Numbered from the stretch's first letter, positions 1 to 11,522 are shown. The stretch: DNA of 64,000 nt from Apricaphanius iberus (GCA_028564705.1 JAPXFQ010000074.1:1-64000), one strand, 5' to 3'. Notes: generated from the sequence alone by a model not told the origin. Made by a program: numbers and translations.

Positions 1-22
1 ATCAAATCAAATCAAATCAAAC
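1..22 (-). repeat. L2 3' terminal short tandem repeat (TTTGA)n
   Basis: Four copies of ATCAA/TTTGA next to the conserved end of the 3' UTR (AAAGCGCTTTATAAATAAAG on the minus strand). Terminal micro-repeats like this are the usual L2 tail. Confidence 0.8.
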
Positions 23-602
23 TTTATTTATAAAGCGCTTTTCAAACAAAGAAAGTTACTCAAAGTGCTTTACAGATTTAAAATAACCGCACAACCCCCG
101 CCCTTCAAAAAATAAAATCATCAGTGCAAATACAACCCCCTCCCAACCCAACCCATCAGCCATACTCACTCACACACACACTTAGAAGCTACAAAAAGCG
201 GGCTGAGTACAGATGAGCCAGGAAATGCCATCATGGGAGCCATCTGCATCAGCAGCAGTAGATCAACAGCAGCAGCCAAGGCTCCGACCCAGGGCGGCCA
301 GAGGAGGGAGGGCTGGTACCCCCACCTCCACCCTAGCGCTATCTGGGGGGCACCCAGGCAGCCACAGCCGACCACCGCCCCCGATGCAGGGGGCCCCCAG
401 AGAGGATACACTGGCAAGAAAGATTAAAATACATTAAAATATAAAGTTAATAAAATATAAAGTATATAAAGTATAAAACAATAAGTGTAAAACAAATAAT
501 AAAAATGCAAAGCAGAGTAATAAATAAACAGTTAAAAGCTGAACTAAAAATTAAATCAGGTAAAACATGCTGAGCGATTAAAAATATATTAATAAATAAT
601 AA

Positions 603-2015
603 TTAGTTAAAGGCTAAGCTAAAAAGGTGAGTCTTGAGTCTGCTCTTAAAAACATTAATGTTCTCTGCGGTCCTGAGGTCCTCTGGCAGCCTGTTCCAGA
701 GGTGAGGGCCATAATAATGGAAAGACGCCTCACCATGAGTCTGTGTCCTGACTTTGGGGATGATAAGGAGACGGCTGCCAGAGGAGCGCAGAGACCGCGA
801 GGGTTCATACGGTAAAAGCATTTCTGACAGATACGAAGGCCCCAGACCATTAAGACACTTAAAGACCATTAAAAGAACCTTAAAATCGATCCTAAAACAT
901 ACGGGGAGCCAATGCAGTGATTTTAAGACCGGTGTAATGTGCTCCCGCCTCCTAGTCTTCATCAGGACACGAGCTGGTGAATTCTGTAGAAGCTGTAAAC
1001 CTGAGGTAGTCTTTTTGGGAAGACCAGAAAGCAGGGCATTACAATAATCAATTCTACTGGTGATAAAAGCATGCATTAGCGTCTCCGTATTGGCCCGAGA
1101 GAGAATGGGGTGGACTCTGGCAATGTTCTTTAGGTGATAAAAACCTATTTTGGTGATGTTTTTAATGTGAGGGATAAAAGTCAGCTCAGAGTCAAAAATC
1201 ACACCCAGGTTCTTCACTTGTAAAGAAGAATTAAAAGACAATGATTTTAGTTTTGGTAAAAGTTTTTCTCTCTGAGCCTCAGGACCGATAACTAAAACCT
1301 CAGTTTTGTCCTGGTTGAGCTGGAGAAAGTTTTCTGCCATCCAGGATTTAATGTCTAAAATGCAGTTAAAAAGTGCATCCATTGGCCGTGTGTCATCAGG
1401 AGACATGGAGATGTACAACTGTGTATCATCAGCATAACAGTGAAAGTTAACTCCATGTCTCCTGATAACACTGCCAAGAGGGAGCATATACAGGTTAAAA
1501 AGCACTGGGCCTAAAACTGAACCCTGGGGAACACCACAAGTGATCTTATGGACCTTAGAGGAACAGGTATCTAAACTTACCGTAAAAGTCCTGTCTGTGA
1601 GGTAGGATGTGAACCAGTTGTGAACAGCACCAGAGAGGCCGATCTGTTTTAAACGAGTTAAAAGAATAGTGTGGTCTACTGTATCAAAGACAGCGCTTAG
1701 ATCCAGAAGAACCAACACTGTCACCTTTTTAGCATCATAGTTTAATCTAAAATCATTTAAAATCTTTAAAAGCGCCGTCTCTGTGCTGTGGTTCATCCTA
1801 AAACCAGACTGAAATTTCTCTAGGACATTATGAGCGTTAATAAAATCATTAAGTTGAATAAAAACAAGTTTTTCTAAAACTTTGCTTAAAAATGGTAAGT
1901 TAGATACCGGTCGGTAGTTGTTTAAATCATTAAAATCTAAATTGCTCTTCTTCAGCAGGGGCCTAACTACCGCCGCTTTAAAGGCAGCAGGAAAAACCCC
2001 GTCTGAAGGGAGCAA
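603..2015 (-). CDS. L2 ORF2 fragment: reverse transcriptase domain and C-terminus
   Basis: A 470-residue open frame copying LINE RNA into DNA at the nick site. Visible in order: the NYRPVSNLPFLSK motif (about residue 34), FQSGFR, LVLLDLSAVFDT with the first catalytic aspartate (about 103-114), CGVPQGSVLGP, FHCYADDTQLY with the catalytic YADD (about 192), then the thumb and C-terminal domain with LHWLP and a closing RLKTHLF motif. No internal stop occurs. There is no ATG at the start; the frame simply opens after a frameshift at about 2,000. Just upstream, in another phase, lie the residues that normally precede it (ALDPIPTRFFK), so it was once continuous with the endonuclease frame. It is 5'-broken and probably not translated usefully. 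Confidence 0.85.
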   Translation of the reverse strand: MLPSDGVFPAAFKAAVVRPLLKKSNLDFNDLNNYRPVSNLPFLSKVLEKLVFIQLNDFINAHNVLEKFQSGFRMNHSTETALLKILNDFRLNYDAKKVTVLVLLDLSAVFDTVDHTILLTRLKQIGLSGAVHNWFTSYLTDRTFTVSLDTCSSKVHKITCGVPQGSVLGPVLFNLYMLPLGSVIRRHGVNFHCYADDTQLYISMSPDDTRPMDALFNCILDIKSWMAENFLQLNQDKTEVLVIGPEAQREKLLPKLKSLSFNSSLQVKNLGVIFDSELTFIPHIKNITKIGFYHLKNIARVHPILSRANTETLMHAFITSRIDYCNALLSGLPKKTTSGLQLLQNSPARVLMKTRRREHITPVLKSLHWLPVCFRIDFKVLLMVFKCLNGLGPSYLSEMLLPYEPSRSLRSSGSRLLIIPKVRTQTHGEASFHYYGPHLWNRLPEDLRTAENINVFKSRLKTHLFSLAFN

Positions 2016-2194
2016 TTCATAAAGTTTAAAATCTCATCTTTAAAAGAACCATAAAATTGCTTAAAAAACCTGGTGGGAATCGGGTCCAAAGCGCTTGTGG
2101 TGGGCCTCACTGAGGAGAAAACTTTATCAAGGGTCCCAGCTTCTACCAGGAAAAAACTGTCCAGTGTTTCCTCTGGTAAAGGCAGACACTCAGA

Positions 2195-3283
2195 TTAGTC
2201 TAAAACCATGTTTGTTTGAGAGAATAAAATATTACATCTGATGGTGTCTACCTTCCCTCTGAAGTGGTCTGCAAACTCCTCACAGAGAGTGTTTGAGGGC
2301 AGTTTCTGAAAAGTATTAGAATTATGATGTAGAATGTTGTCAATGGTGGAAAACAGAATTTTGGAATTATTTTTATGTTCTGAGATGATTCTGGAAAAGT
2401 ATGTATTTCTGGAATTTCTTAAAGCGTTATTATATAATCTGAGATGTTCTATGTATATCTGATGATTTATTGTGATTTTATTTTTCCTCCATTTCCTTTC
2501 TGCCACCCTGCAGCTCCTCTTTAATTTTCTGATAGCTGCATTTCTCCACGGTACTGTACGTTTTGAATGAGGGTTTATAACTTTAATTGGAGCCAGCAGG
2601 TTGAGAGCAGATTTAAGCCTACTGTTAAAATCATTAACGATAAAATCACAGGGGGCAGGTAAAGGTATAGGAGAAAATTTTTTAAAAACTTCAAGAAAAC
2701 CTGCAGCCACTTCAGGGGTTAGATGACGCTTCCAGACAGTTCTCACAGATGTCCCTGATTGGATAAAACTGGTGATATTAAAAAACACACAGTAGTGGTC
2801 AGAGACAGCCAAGTCAACAACAGAGGACACACTGGTGGACAGGCCATACGTGATGACCAGGTCCAGGTTGTGTCCTCTGTTGTGAGCCGGCTGCATGACA
2901 TGTTGGCTAAAATCCATATAATTTAAAATATTTAAAAAATCCGTTGATAAAGGATCTAAAAGGTTATCTATATGTAGATTAAAATCACCAGCTAAAATTA
3001 TCTTCTCATAAGAGTTGTGTAAAATTGATAAAAACTCTGAACATTCTGGAATAAAAAGTGCATTCCTTTTCGGAGGCCTATAAACTGTGACACATAAAAT
3101 CTGAGGAGTGCTAAAAACAGAGGCAGTGTATTCAAACTTGGTAAAGTTATTAAATAAAACAGGTTTGGCGGAAAGAGTTGATGAACTAATAAAAGCAGTT
3201 CCGCCTCCCCTCTGGCTACTCCTCGTTGAATAAGAACCTCTCGTTATCCAGGACCTGCTGGATGTTGGGCAGCTTGGAATCAA
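2195..3283 (-). pseudogene. L2 ORF2 fragment: endonuclease domain, N-terminus deleted
   Basis: The frame carries the C-terminal two thirds of an apurinic/apyrimidinic-type endonuclease. Diagnostic motifs are RGGGTAFI, VYRPPK, LAGDFNLH, GHNLDLVIT and AVSDHYCVFF; GDFN and SDH contain metal-binding and catalytic residues of the family. The linker toward the RT follows and stops at about 2,193-2,195 (TAA). The first roughly 90 residues of the domain, which normally include the TETWL motif, are absent: homology begins abruptly at RGGG, right where ORF1 sequence ends. The first 25 or so residues of this frame are ORF1 DNA read out of phase. The deletion makes this copy endonuclease-dead. Confidence 0.8.
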
Positions 3284-4055
3284 CAGGACTGCAGCGGTGT
3301 TTAGAGGGCGCCGAGGGCTCGTTCCGTGGATTCGGGGTGTAGTGAAGCACTCCTCGGCGGGTCCCGGCTGTAGTCCTGGGTCTGGCGCGACGTAGGTGGA
3401 TACCGGAGTCTGACTGCTGCTCTGGCTGGTGGGAGGGGATGGGCGGCGGTCTTGCGGAACTGCTGGTCTTCGGCGCAGTCGGAGGGACGGTCAGAGGAGC
3501 GAAGTCGTCCCCCAGGGCACCGAAGCGGTTCGACAGAGGAAGGCCGGGTGGAGGAGAACGGTGAAAGCCGCTCCGGGTGCCCCCACTGCGACCAGGCCCG
3601 ACCGTCGACCACGCACCCTGGGGCACCGGAGTGGAGCTGAGGGGGGCTTTTGGCTTAGCCCCCTGCTGGATCCAGCACTCCTCCTCTGCCGTAGATGTTG
3701 TACCTCCGCCGGAGTTCGTCTGTCCGAGTCCGCCTGGAGACCCAGCGATGGAATCCCCATCCGCAGCTTCACCGGGCTGGCAGGGGATTGTGTCGGCCAG
3801 CTGGGCGCTGGTGGCACCAGCGAAAGTTCGGCCAAAGATGATGTCCACGTCGCGCTCGTGGTCCTGGATCAGGTGTAAATTGGTGATCCTCTGCTCCAGT
3901 TCCTGGATTTTCTTGGTTAGCCTGGCACAACCATCACACCCGGAGCTACAGGTGAGTGGAGGCATGGCGGAAGTAACAGCGATCCGTGCTCTGATTAAAA
4001 ACGCGTCCGATAAAAGATATGTCGCTAAAAGTTTAAAACGGTTAAAACTAGTCAA
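3216..4055 (-). pseudogene. L2 ORF1 fragment (coiled-coil RNA-binding protein)
   Basis: A 279-residue frame at the 5' end of the LINE. LINE ORF1 proteins bind the element RNA and multimerise. Here a cysteine-rich stretch (CSSGCDGC) is followed by a short heptad-like segment (LTKKIQELEQRITNLHLIQ), then a long Pro/Ser/Gly/Arg-rich low-complexity region. The ATG just before CSSGCDGC (about residue 31) is a more natural start than the first one. The C-terminal domain usually found in fish L2 ORF1, an esterase-like fold in several families, is not seen; the frame runs into endonuclease DNA and ends. I infer one deletion removed the end of ORF1 and the beginning of ORF2. GC content is clearly higher here than in ORF2. 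Confidence 0.7.
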
Positions 4056-4170
4056 AAGAAATTATTAAAAAACGAAAAACAAACACTTAAAAAAGAATTT
4101 AAAACTAGTTAAAACCGTGTTAACGAGCCGGAGTTAGCAGGAGGCAGCAGGACGCCGACGCATGCGCGGA

Positions 4171-5278
4171 AATGCCTTTTTTAATTGCATTAAGGAGAAA
4201 TTGAACAGGTGTTCCTAATAATCCTTTAGGTAAATGTGTATTTCTAAAAAAAAATCCAAAGTAAAGCTACAGAGGAGTTGTATAAGGAGCCAGCTTTTTT
4301 TAATGTAGGCCAAAACAAATTTGTGCCTGCAAATTCCTGGAAAGCAGATGCTAACTGTGCGGATTGTTGACTCCATCACTATTTAATTGACCAAATATTT
4401 GTATTATCTTAGCTTGCTGGGAGATTATTATTATTATATCATTGAAACTGTCAAGCTATAGATTGATAATAAAAAAGTCAAGACTTTGTTCATACAAATA
4501 TATTTAAGCCATGGTACAGGAGCAATGACACAATCTGTTTCTATGTATTTTAGCTGTTTGAAATATTTATTTACCACACTGTATTTGTACTTGGACATTA
4601 AAAAAACAAAACAAGAGACTGGATGTGGGAAAACTGCTGCACAGATTTTGGAGTGGTCAGAGGATAGTTAAGAAGACCATATGACAGGAAACCTATAAAA
4701 ACAATATTAGTATCAAAAAGGGCTGCATGAGCCAAGAAATATGTCATTTTGCTTTGATACGCCACATCTTCAACTTATGCTTCTGGCTCTATTGCATTGA
4801 TAATCTCCTAATTAATCTGTCTGTAGATGTTTTACCTTGATCGAGGATTGTGTGTGGAAGGAGAAAACACCTGGTAGCATATGCTGCTGGGACTGGTAGC
4901 AAAGCTACCGCATGCCAGCTGTAGATAACAGACAGGAAGCTTCAACAGACGGCTTAATGTTTGGGAATGAGAAGAAAGACAACAAGAACTGATCTTAAGT
5001 AAACAAGTGAATAAACATTTACCTTGACTGAGCTTCATACTTGCAGTTCAACTATAAAAAAAAAAACTTCAACTGCTCTCCTTTTTTCTCTTGACAGTTT
5101 GTTCAGCCTGAATTAAAACATTTAATTTAATTATTTAACTTACAGTGTCTGAACACTTCACATCTTTTCACATCTAAAAACTCTGGATAATTTATTATTT
5201 TTTACAGTATGTAAGTATGGCAAACAAGCTCGCTTTAATCTATCATGTGAAGATGGAAAAACCTGTTAAATTATCAAT
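4171..5278. other. Non-coding, nothing recognised
   Basis: AT-rich DNA upstream of the LINE. Short open frames have no domain motifs. No repeat termini or RNA gene recognised. Confidence 0.5.
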
Positions 5279-5655
5279 GTGACAGGACAGGCAAGGAGAT
5301 TATTTATCACAGAAGCAGCAAACAGAATAATAGTGTCTCTGGAGGAGTTGCAGAGATCTAAAACTCAACAGGCCACTTTAAGGCATTTGATACACATATT
5401 TAGCTTTTGTGAAAGAATGACAGAAAGGAAGTCACTGTTAAAGGAAAGTCACAAAAAGTTCTGTGCTGTTTGCCACAAATCAGCGGACACATAAAACATG
5501 CAGAAAGCATGGATCAAAGCAGATAAAAGCGAAAATGTATTTAATATATAACCATGTCCACATGGAGAAATGGTGCTAGAATAATGGTGTGGGGATGTTT
5601 TTCTTCATTACTTAGAGGGAAGCTGATCACAGTTGATGGGGACATAGATATGCCT
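5279..5655 (+). pseudogene. Degenerate Tc1-like transposase remnant
   Basis: DNA matching the pattern of a fish Tc1 transposase: a stretch reading LEELQRSKTQQATLR, then RKSLLKESHKKFCAVCHKSAD (equivalent to the usual 'KPLL.K.H.KARL.FA..H'), and after a gap VMVWGCFSS with GKLITVDGD at 5,580-5,645. Frames are shifted and the DDE triad is incomplete. No terminal inverted repeats found. The position and spacing of the motifs make chance unlikely. Confidence 0.6.
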
Positions 5656-5786
5656 ATCATAAATATTGTATTAAAAGTAATATATTAACAAAACAAGCAA
5701 GCCTTTTCCTTCCACTTAATATATATATGCTACCTTGTGTTGGTCTTTTTATGAGATAAAATCCCACATATGTCTCTGGTTGTAAC

Positions 5787-6060
5787 TTGAGATGTCCCGA
5801 TAAGGTTTTTTTGTCCTCGAATCAAAGTCCGAATCGTTGGAGTTTGAGTATCTACCTATACCGAGTTCCGATGTGATACTGCTATATGTAATACATAAAA
5901 AATCATAAAGAAGAACGAAGAAACACAGAGAAATGGATTTCGAAACAGTGTACAAAGATAAAGTATCTTTTAAAAATGTTTGGATTTGGATAATGTTTGG
6001 ACCCTGCGACCCCGCGATTATATAAAACTACAGAAAGACTACAGACAAAACCATTTCCGT
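5787..6060. mobile_element. hAT-type element end (family of 22,971-23,442)
   Basis: Begins AGATGTCCCGATAAGG and runs through a block with TACCTATACCGAGTTCCGA and AATACATAAAAAATCATA. The same order of words, about 70-75% alike by eye, occurs in the bounded hAT element at 22,971. Only this end is recognisable. Confidence 0.5.
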
Positions 6061-6706
6061 TTGCGCCCACGGAGTGATACCGTTTCACACAGTAATTCTA
6101 ATACAAGTCAATGGGGTTGAACAAAAAACTATGATAAAACCTGTTGAAAAGCATCTTTTGGGTCAACTTTTCTGTGAGCATATCAGTGAACACCCCTGAC
6201 CACTCGGTGAGTTTCGCGTCTTTGTAAACGAAAGTTTAATGCGTTTTAGGAAAGATTTTATTAGTGCATCTATTGTCCCATTGTGAGGGTGGGGGGTATT
6301 GGGACAGCACGAAATGTCCAAATTTGTATACTGTTCTTTTTCATCATAAAAAGTCTGAAAACAGGGCTTTAAGTGTAAAATATCGAACCTTTCCTTTAAA
6401 GTTAACCGATACCATGAGCCGATACTTAAAATGTGGAACCTCTGTAATCATTTCAAAAAAAATATTTATTTTTCACTTGAAATGTTAGTTTTGTGGTCAT
6501 GTTTATCGATATTTTATTTTCTTAATTATCAAATCACCATAATTTCTTGTAACAAGCAGAACAGAAAAGAAAACCTGTCTTCCATTTTATTTCTGTGTGG
6601 TATTAGTGTCGGTATTGGTACTCAATATCGGCAAGTACTCAGATCCAAGTATCGGTATAGGATTGGTTTGAAAAAAAGTGGTATCATTGCATCCGTACGT
6701 TAAACA
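6061..6706. mobile_element. hAT-type element remnant (family of 12,077 MITE)
   Basis: The right end (6,600-6,706) reads GTATCGGTATAGGATTGG...AAAAAAAGTGGTATCATTGCATCC, the reverse complement of the left end of the MITE at 12,077. It abuts the other hAT fragment, so 5.79-6.71 kb may be two hAT pieces side by side. The left border is uncertain. Confidence 0.45.
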
Positions 6707-8420
6707 AAAATCCAAAAATCTTAACTCCGTTGTCTAAACCTCCGAGTTTTTTGTCAAAATCAGTGATCATGTATTCAAAACCAAAGACTGTGTTCACCTC
6801 ATACACACAGCAAGAAAAACATTCATCAAAGAACATTTGTTAGACACTGCATCAATAATCGAAGACATCCAGAGCATGTAGTCAACATGAAATATTTTAA
6901 GAGTATTTAAAATAATTGTGATACGAGTGATATAAATTGGAAATGGAAAGCACATTACTGTAATTTATAAATTCACAATAGTTGCAATATTTCACATAAT
7001 TTCATGAGTGATGACTGGTCTTAGTTGTCCCCTTCCTTCTCGTTCATCACCTCTCACACAGACTCTTCCTCCTCTTGCTCTCTGTATGTGTACATCCATA
7101 GTTGAACATGTTCCACCTGTGAACTGACTTTACTCCTGCCCCTATTGATGTGATCACATCCCCAGTGTGTTAAACTGTAAGCTGCTGTGTGTAAATGATG
7201 ACAGCTGTGCTTTAGTTGTGTTCACATTTTGTCCGGGTTTACATTTTTACAATGCAAGAATTAAATGTGATACTGAGTGAGAATATGTTAAAGTTTTTGA
7301 CAAACAGAGTGAATTAGTTTAGCAAATTATGTCTAAGTACCTGAACAGAGTTTGAGGTTTGGCCAAATCAGTGTTTGTTTAAAAAAAAAGTTTAGACCAC
7401 TGAGAACTTGTTTCCCTTTTGACCGCCCACAAGTTTATTGATTGGCTCAGAAGTTTATTGGTAACACATAATTGACCATCCCTGCCTTTACTCCACCTGA
7501 TTGGCATTGCACATGACTGTTTTGTTAGCTGGCGAGGAGTCATGTTCATCCCCCTATTAGTTGTTAACATGTTGGCCTTTTGCTGTTGTCCTTTGGTCAG
7601 GTCGCACATTTCACAACAAATAAACTTTCCTCTCTGGGACTCAGGATCTGTCTATTTGCTTGGACATTCCTATAGTTCTTATGCTTGCATATTATTGTCT
7701 TAAAGGATGAACATGTGATTTTCAGGAATGAGCCAAACATGTTATTTCTTATTCTGTCTCGTTATTCTATCTTATTCTGATGTCTTGGTTGATTTTTCTT
7801 GATTGTCCCACGATGTCACACTAAGGGGCTCTGTGTATACATTATTTTGGTTTTTAGAGAGATAAAATTCTACCTCCAGCAGACCTGAAGTGACCTAGGC
7901 TGAGGGAGACCTGACAGCTCTAACAGTAGAAAACTATGACTTTTGAAGCCAGCTCTGACACAGAAGAAAGTTGTCCATACAAAGGCTCAGGTAAGCACAG
8001 GATGTGGACAAGACAACAACATGTAGTCGACAATGTAAGACATCAGACGACTACGAACCAGCAAAGATATGAGAACACAGGCATTGGCATCGTTTTGAGC
8101 AGGGACGCTGAAGACATGTCCCTAGCAATAATTATGATTGACAGGTTTGTCCCACCAAACATGATGTGGAATTTTTTTACCAGCACTGATCTAACAGCCA
8201 CTTATGCTTCCAGCACGTTTTCCACGTCAGTATCTGAACTGAAGATTATTTAAATGACTTCATTTTACTTTCCTATGCAGTCCTGTTTATTTCTGCACAT
8301 ATGCTACAGTGTTTTTGCAGTGGATATGTCAAGGTTTTAGAAGACTTGTAGTCCGCTCTGAATACTTCAGGGCAGAGTCCTGCAATGTCCCGAGTACCCA
8401 TTTCACAAAGGAAAAAAATA
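6707..8420. other. Non-coding, nothing recognised
   Basis: AT-rich single-copy-looking DNA. The frames at 7,379-7,609 and 7,936-8,253 have no recognisable motif, start context or splice support. Confidence 0.5.
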
Positions 8421-8981
8421 CATAAATTGGTCCCTTGCTATAACGCTGTTTAGCTTTCGTGGCCTCACTGTTTAGCGGATTGTTTTACAGTAGAGTTTTC
8501 CATTCTTTATTTACATTATACTAATGCACGTTGCATTCTGTGTCCTGATTGATGGGAGGCAATTGTCAATCTCCTCTGTGTCATGTCTTCGTTTGCCAAA
8601 GTAAGTCTGTTTGCATGTCTGTTTATAAGAATCTTCTTGTCCAGAAGAAAAAAACAGCACAAACAACTACCCAAAACTACGCTCATCATTCAGAAAAAAG
8701 ACCTTCAGTGGAAACAGATGCACCAGAGGGGTGCACGGACGAAGAGACTGCGTCATATTAAAACTTTTGTGTTTTAAAATATACGAAGGTTCGAGTATTA
8801 AAACTAGTGAGAAATGTGAGTAACTGTTAATGTATGTCTGTAAAAGCTGTATAAAGTGTGTGGCGAGGGGTTTTATAGCCTAAAAACATCTATAATAACT
8901 GTAAAAAATAAAGATGACTTCTTTGTGGATTTTGCCTGTTGTTAGTTATTTTTAAAACGCCGTAACGAGGAACCACTGTAA
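8421..8981 (+). mobile_element. Tigger/pogo-like non-autonomous transposon remnant
   Basis: The left end has TTGGTCCCTTGCTATAACGC followed by TTTCGTGGCCTCACTGTTTAG, and the right end AACGCCGTAACGAGGAACCA followed by CTGTA. The two ends are roughly inverse of one another, and the wording is typical of Tigger elements in vertebrates. The interior at 8,840-8,910 (GTGTGGCGAGGGGTTTTATA, then CCTAAAAACATCTATAATAA) also fits my recollection of fish Tigger-like repeats. No transposase motif is preserved. Confidence 0.5.
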
Positions 8982-9639
8982 ATTAATTTTAATTGGTGTG
9001 GTTTCTTTACTGTGGGTTGGTTGCCAGAGTCAAAATATTCATGTAATATTTTATCTTGCTTAAGACTCCCAAAGATAATCTGTTGACATACATTGTATTT
9101 ATGTAGAAAGCCAGCCATGTTCACACTACTTTGCACTGAAAGTGGAATATTCTCACTATCTTAACATCTAGCTCCTCTGCAGCTTGATCTCAGAATCAGG
9201 AATGGAAAACCATAGACTGGACAACATTTCTGTCTCATCAAAGTTGAAAAAAAAAACAATCAAAGATGAAATAAGACAATCCACTATTGAATATTAATTA
9301 CGGTGCAGTGAATTAACACTCTTGTATTTATCTGGAAACTGCAGCTGAAATTTATATTGTGCAGACACCAAACAGTCCACAGACTTCGGCTTTACCTTGT
9401 TTTTCCGATACCGAATCGCTGGAAACGCTGGATGGATAGGTAGCGAGAACAGTACTCCATCAGGGAGAAAAAAATCATTTGGGGAGCAATCCTTCCTTTA
9501 TATCAAAGCAACACTTTTGTTTTTGCTCCCATTATTTATGAGATTAACTCAAAGTTCTGAAACATTTTATACATACACAAAATAAACATGTCTCTCAAAT
9601 ATTGTTGACAAATCAGTCAAAATGTGTGATAGTGAGCAC
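8982..9639. other. Non-coding, nothing recognised
   Basis: AT-rich, short frames only; no termini or motifs recognised. Confidence 0.5.
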
Positions 9640-10330
9640 TTATTGTGAAGTTGACAGGATGGAACATGCTCTCATATACGCCGATCCAGAGCATCCCAAA
9701 CATGCTCATCTGGTGACATGTACGGTGAGTATGCTGGCGATGCAAGAAGTAAGATGTTTTCAGCTTCCAAGAATTGTATAGATCCTTGCAACATGGGGCC
9801 ATGCATTATCATGCTACAATATGAGGTGATGTTGTTGATGTATGGCACAACAATGGGTCTCAGAATCTCGTTATGGTACGTCTGTGCATTCAAAATGCCA
9901 TAAATAAAATGCCCCTGTGTACTTTTTCCATAAAGTACGCCTGCCCATACCATAACCCCACCGCCACCAGGGGCCACTCAATCCATAACATGGACATAAA
10001 ACCGCTCAACCCCACACAACGCCACACACGCTGTCTGCCATCTGCCCTGAAAATCGTAAAACGGGATTCATCCGTGAAGAGAACACCTCTCCAACATGCC
10101 AGACACCATCACATGTGAGCATATGTCCACTCAAGTCAGTTTAAGACGAAGAACTGGAATCAGGTCAAGACACTGATGTAGACAACACGCATACAGATGA
10201 ACTCCCTGAGACGGTTTCTGACAGTATGTGCAGATATTCTTTGGTTATTCAAACCGATTGTTTCAGCAGCTGTCAGAGTTGCTGGTCTCAGATGATCTTG
10301 GAGGTGAACATGCTGGATGTGGAGGTCCTA
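9640..10330 (-). pseudogene. Tc1-like transposase pseudogene
   Basis: Minus-strand frames give, N- to C-terminal: a helix-turn-helix piece (ISAHTVRNRLREF, about 10,200), LFTDESRFTIFRADGRQRVW containing the first catalytic aspartate (about 10,020-10,085), then the open frame at 9,672-9,977 with GGGGVMVWAGVLYG, NEILRPIVVPYI and the C-terminal SPYMSPDEHVWDALDRR. In active Tc1 proteins the second aspartate sits in QHDNARPH; here that region reads MIMHGPML, so it is lost. The piece between LFTDESRF and VMVWAGV is frameshifted. This is one of several Tc1 remnants and has the best-preserved C-terminus in the window. Confidence 0.8.
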
Positions 10331-10339
10331 GGTTGGTGT

Positions 10340-11180
10340 TAATCAGAAAGGGTTTATTGCCAAATGGTGGCAGAAAAAGGCCCCGCTCTCTCCGCCGAGA
10401 GGTGAGCCATGAACAGCTTCCTCACCTGGACACCCAGGCCTGGTAATGTCTCCACCACAGCAAGTCCTGCGGCACTCACATATTATATCATAAACTTTTA
10501 CTAACCACATACAAATGGACAGCTGCTCAGCATAGTAGTTGGTGGGTCGGCAGGCGAAGCTTAGACCTTTGCGGCACAACGCTGGCTACACAAACTAGGC
10601 GATTAGGCCAGTACAGGTTCTGCGAGGCAGAGAGGAGCCGATGTCTATGGATCCCTCCGCCACCTCAACCAAGTCTTTAGCTCTCCAAACCCCCACTGCA
10701 GCGGTCCCAGCTCCACTGGAGGCCAGGCTGAACACGCAGCCCACGCAGTCCTCTGTCAACTCGGAGACAAGAGTCCACTGCCAGCTGCGCTCGCACATGC
10801 TGGGCTCTATGGATATGGCATCCCGCTCCCAGGTTAGGGATACTTTCGCCGCTGCTCGATTGGGTCTTCCCCTGCACCTCCCAGCTCCACCCGAGGCCAG
10901 GCCAAATATTTAACGCGGTTGACCACAGTTGACTGGGAGCTGCTGGAGGGACGGCAGAAGGAGGGAGGAAGGAGGAGGCTAGCCGACTGCTACAGAGCCG
11001 TCCCGGTCAGGGTCCTCCCACAAGTTACGTATTTCCGCATCACATGCGTGAAAATGGCTTATTTTGAAGCACAACCAGTTCACTTTGAAAACGCTTCAAG
11101 GTGCGAGTTGTCAGGCGACCAGCTAGGGGTATGTGGCGTTTTTTTGGTTGCGTTGGTCAAGTTTGGTGTGAACATACCGT
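10340..11180 (+). mobile_element. Harbinger-like repeat, copy A
   Basis: About 10,425-10,800 matches 47,690-48,040 in the same order, including TAAACTTTTACTAACCACA, ACAAATGGACAGCTGCTCAG, GCAGGCGAAGCTT, GTCTATGGATCCCTCCGC and GGAGGCCAGGC. The right end (11,160-11,180) reads AAGTTTGGTGTGAACATACC, matching the inverse of the left end of copy B (GGTGTGTCCACACCAAACGCC). Inverted termini of this sort fit PIF/Harbinger-type elements, but no 3-bp duplication could be fixed. It is GC-rich compared with its flanks. No transposase motif seen. Confidence 0.5.
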
Positions 11181-11460
11181 AACATTGATGAAAGTATTAC
11201 AACGAGATAAAAATTATTTTCTTATTCTGAATTTTCAAGTACAACAGATCTATCAAATATGTACTATTTTATTTATCTAAAGCAAATTTAATTTCACTTG
11301 ATGTTTAATAGTAAAGAAAACAATGTTTGTTTGTTTTTTTCGGAAGTGTATAAAAATATCTGGTTTCATCTGTTTACGATTTAACTACCATCAAAACCTA
11401 TTGTATTTTTGCATTCCAAATTGTACCACTGTTTATATGTCATATATCAATCTAATTTAG

Positions 11461-11522
11461 TCAGGTGGCAGATAGTAGAGATGCAGAAGGAGGCAGAGCA
11501 GGAGAGGCTGGAGGCTTTACAG
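11461..11522 (+). CDS. Candidate mini-exon, coiled-coil-like peptide
   Basis: A 62-bp block with an acceptor-like AATCTAATTTAG before it and a strong donor (CAG|GTAAGG) after it. In the frame ending in phase 0 it encodes RWQIVEMQKEAEQERLEALQ, a Glu/Gln/Arg-rich helix-like peptide unlike the surrounding AT-rich DNA. Base composition and splice context are the only evidence. I do not recognise the gene, and a neighbouring exon in a compatible phase is not certain. Confidence 0.25.

Larger units (their letters stand above)
1..4170 (-). mobile_element. Near full-length L2/Maui-type LINE, internally deleted
   Basis: Read on the minus strand this is a non-LTR retrotransposon running 5' (about 4,170) to 3' (position 1). 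In order it holds a short 5' UTR, ORF1 with a coiled-coil start, part of an apurinic-type endonuclease, a reverse transcriptase, and a 3' UTR ending in a TTTGA repeat. The RT motifs and the terminal short repeat instead of poly-A fit the L2 clade. The element cannot move as it stands: the N-terminal part of the endonuclease is missing, there is a stop at about 2,193-2,195, and a frameshift at about 2,000. The long open RT frame points to a fairly recent copy. The 3' end is at the window edge, so its target-site duplication cannot be examined. A truncated copy of the same family lies at 45.8-46.8 kb. Confidence 0.9.

Noticed and set aside
3429..4068. Plus-strand frames opposite LINE ORF1
   Set aside because: Antisense shadows of GC-rich ORF1 DNA.
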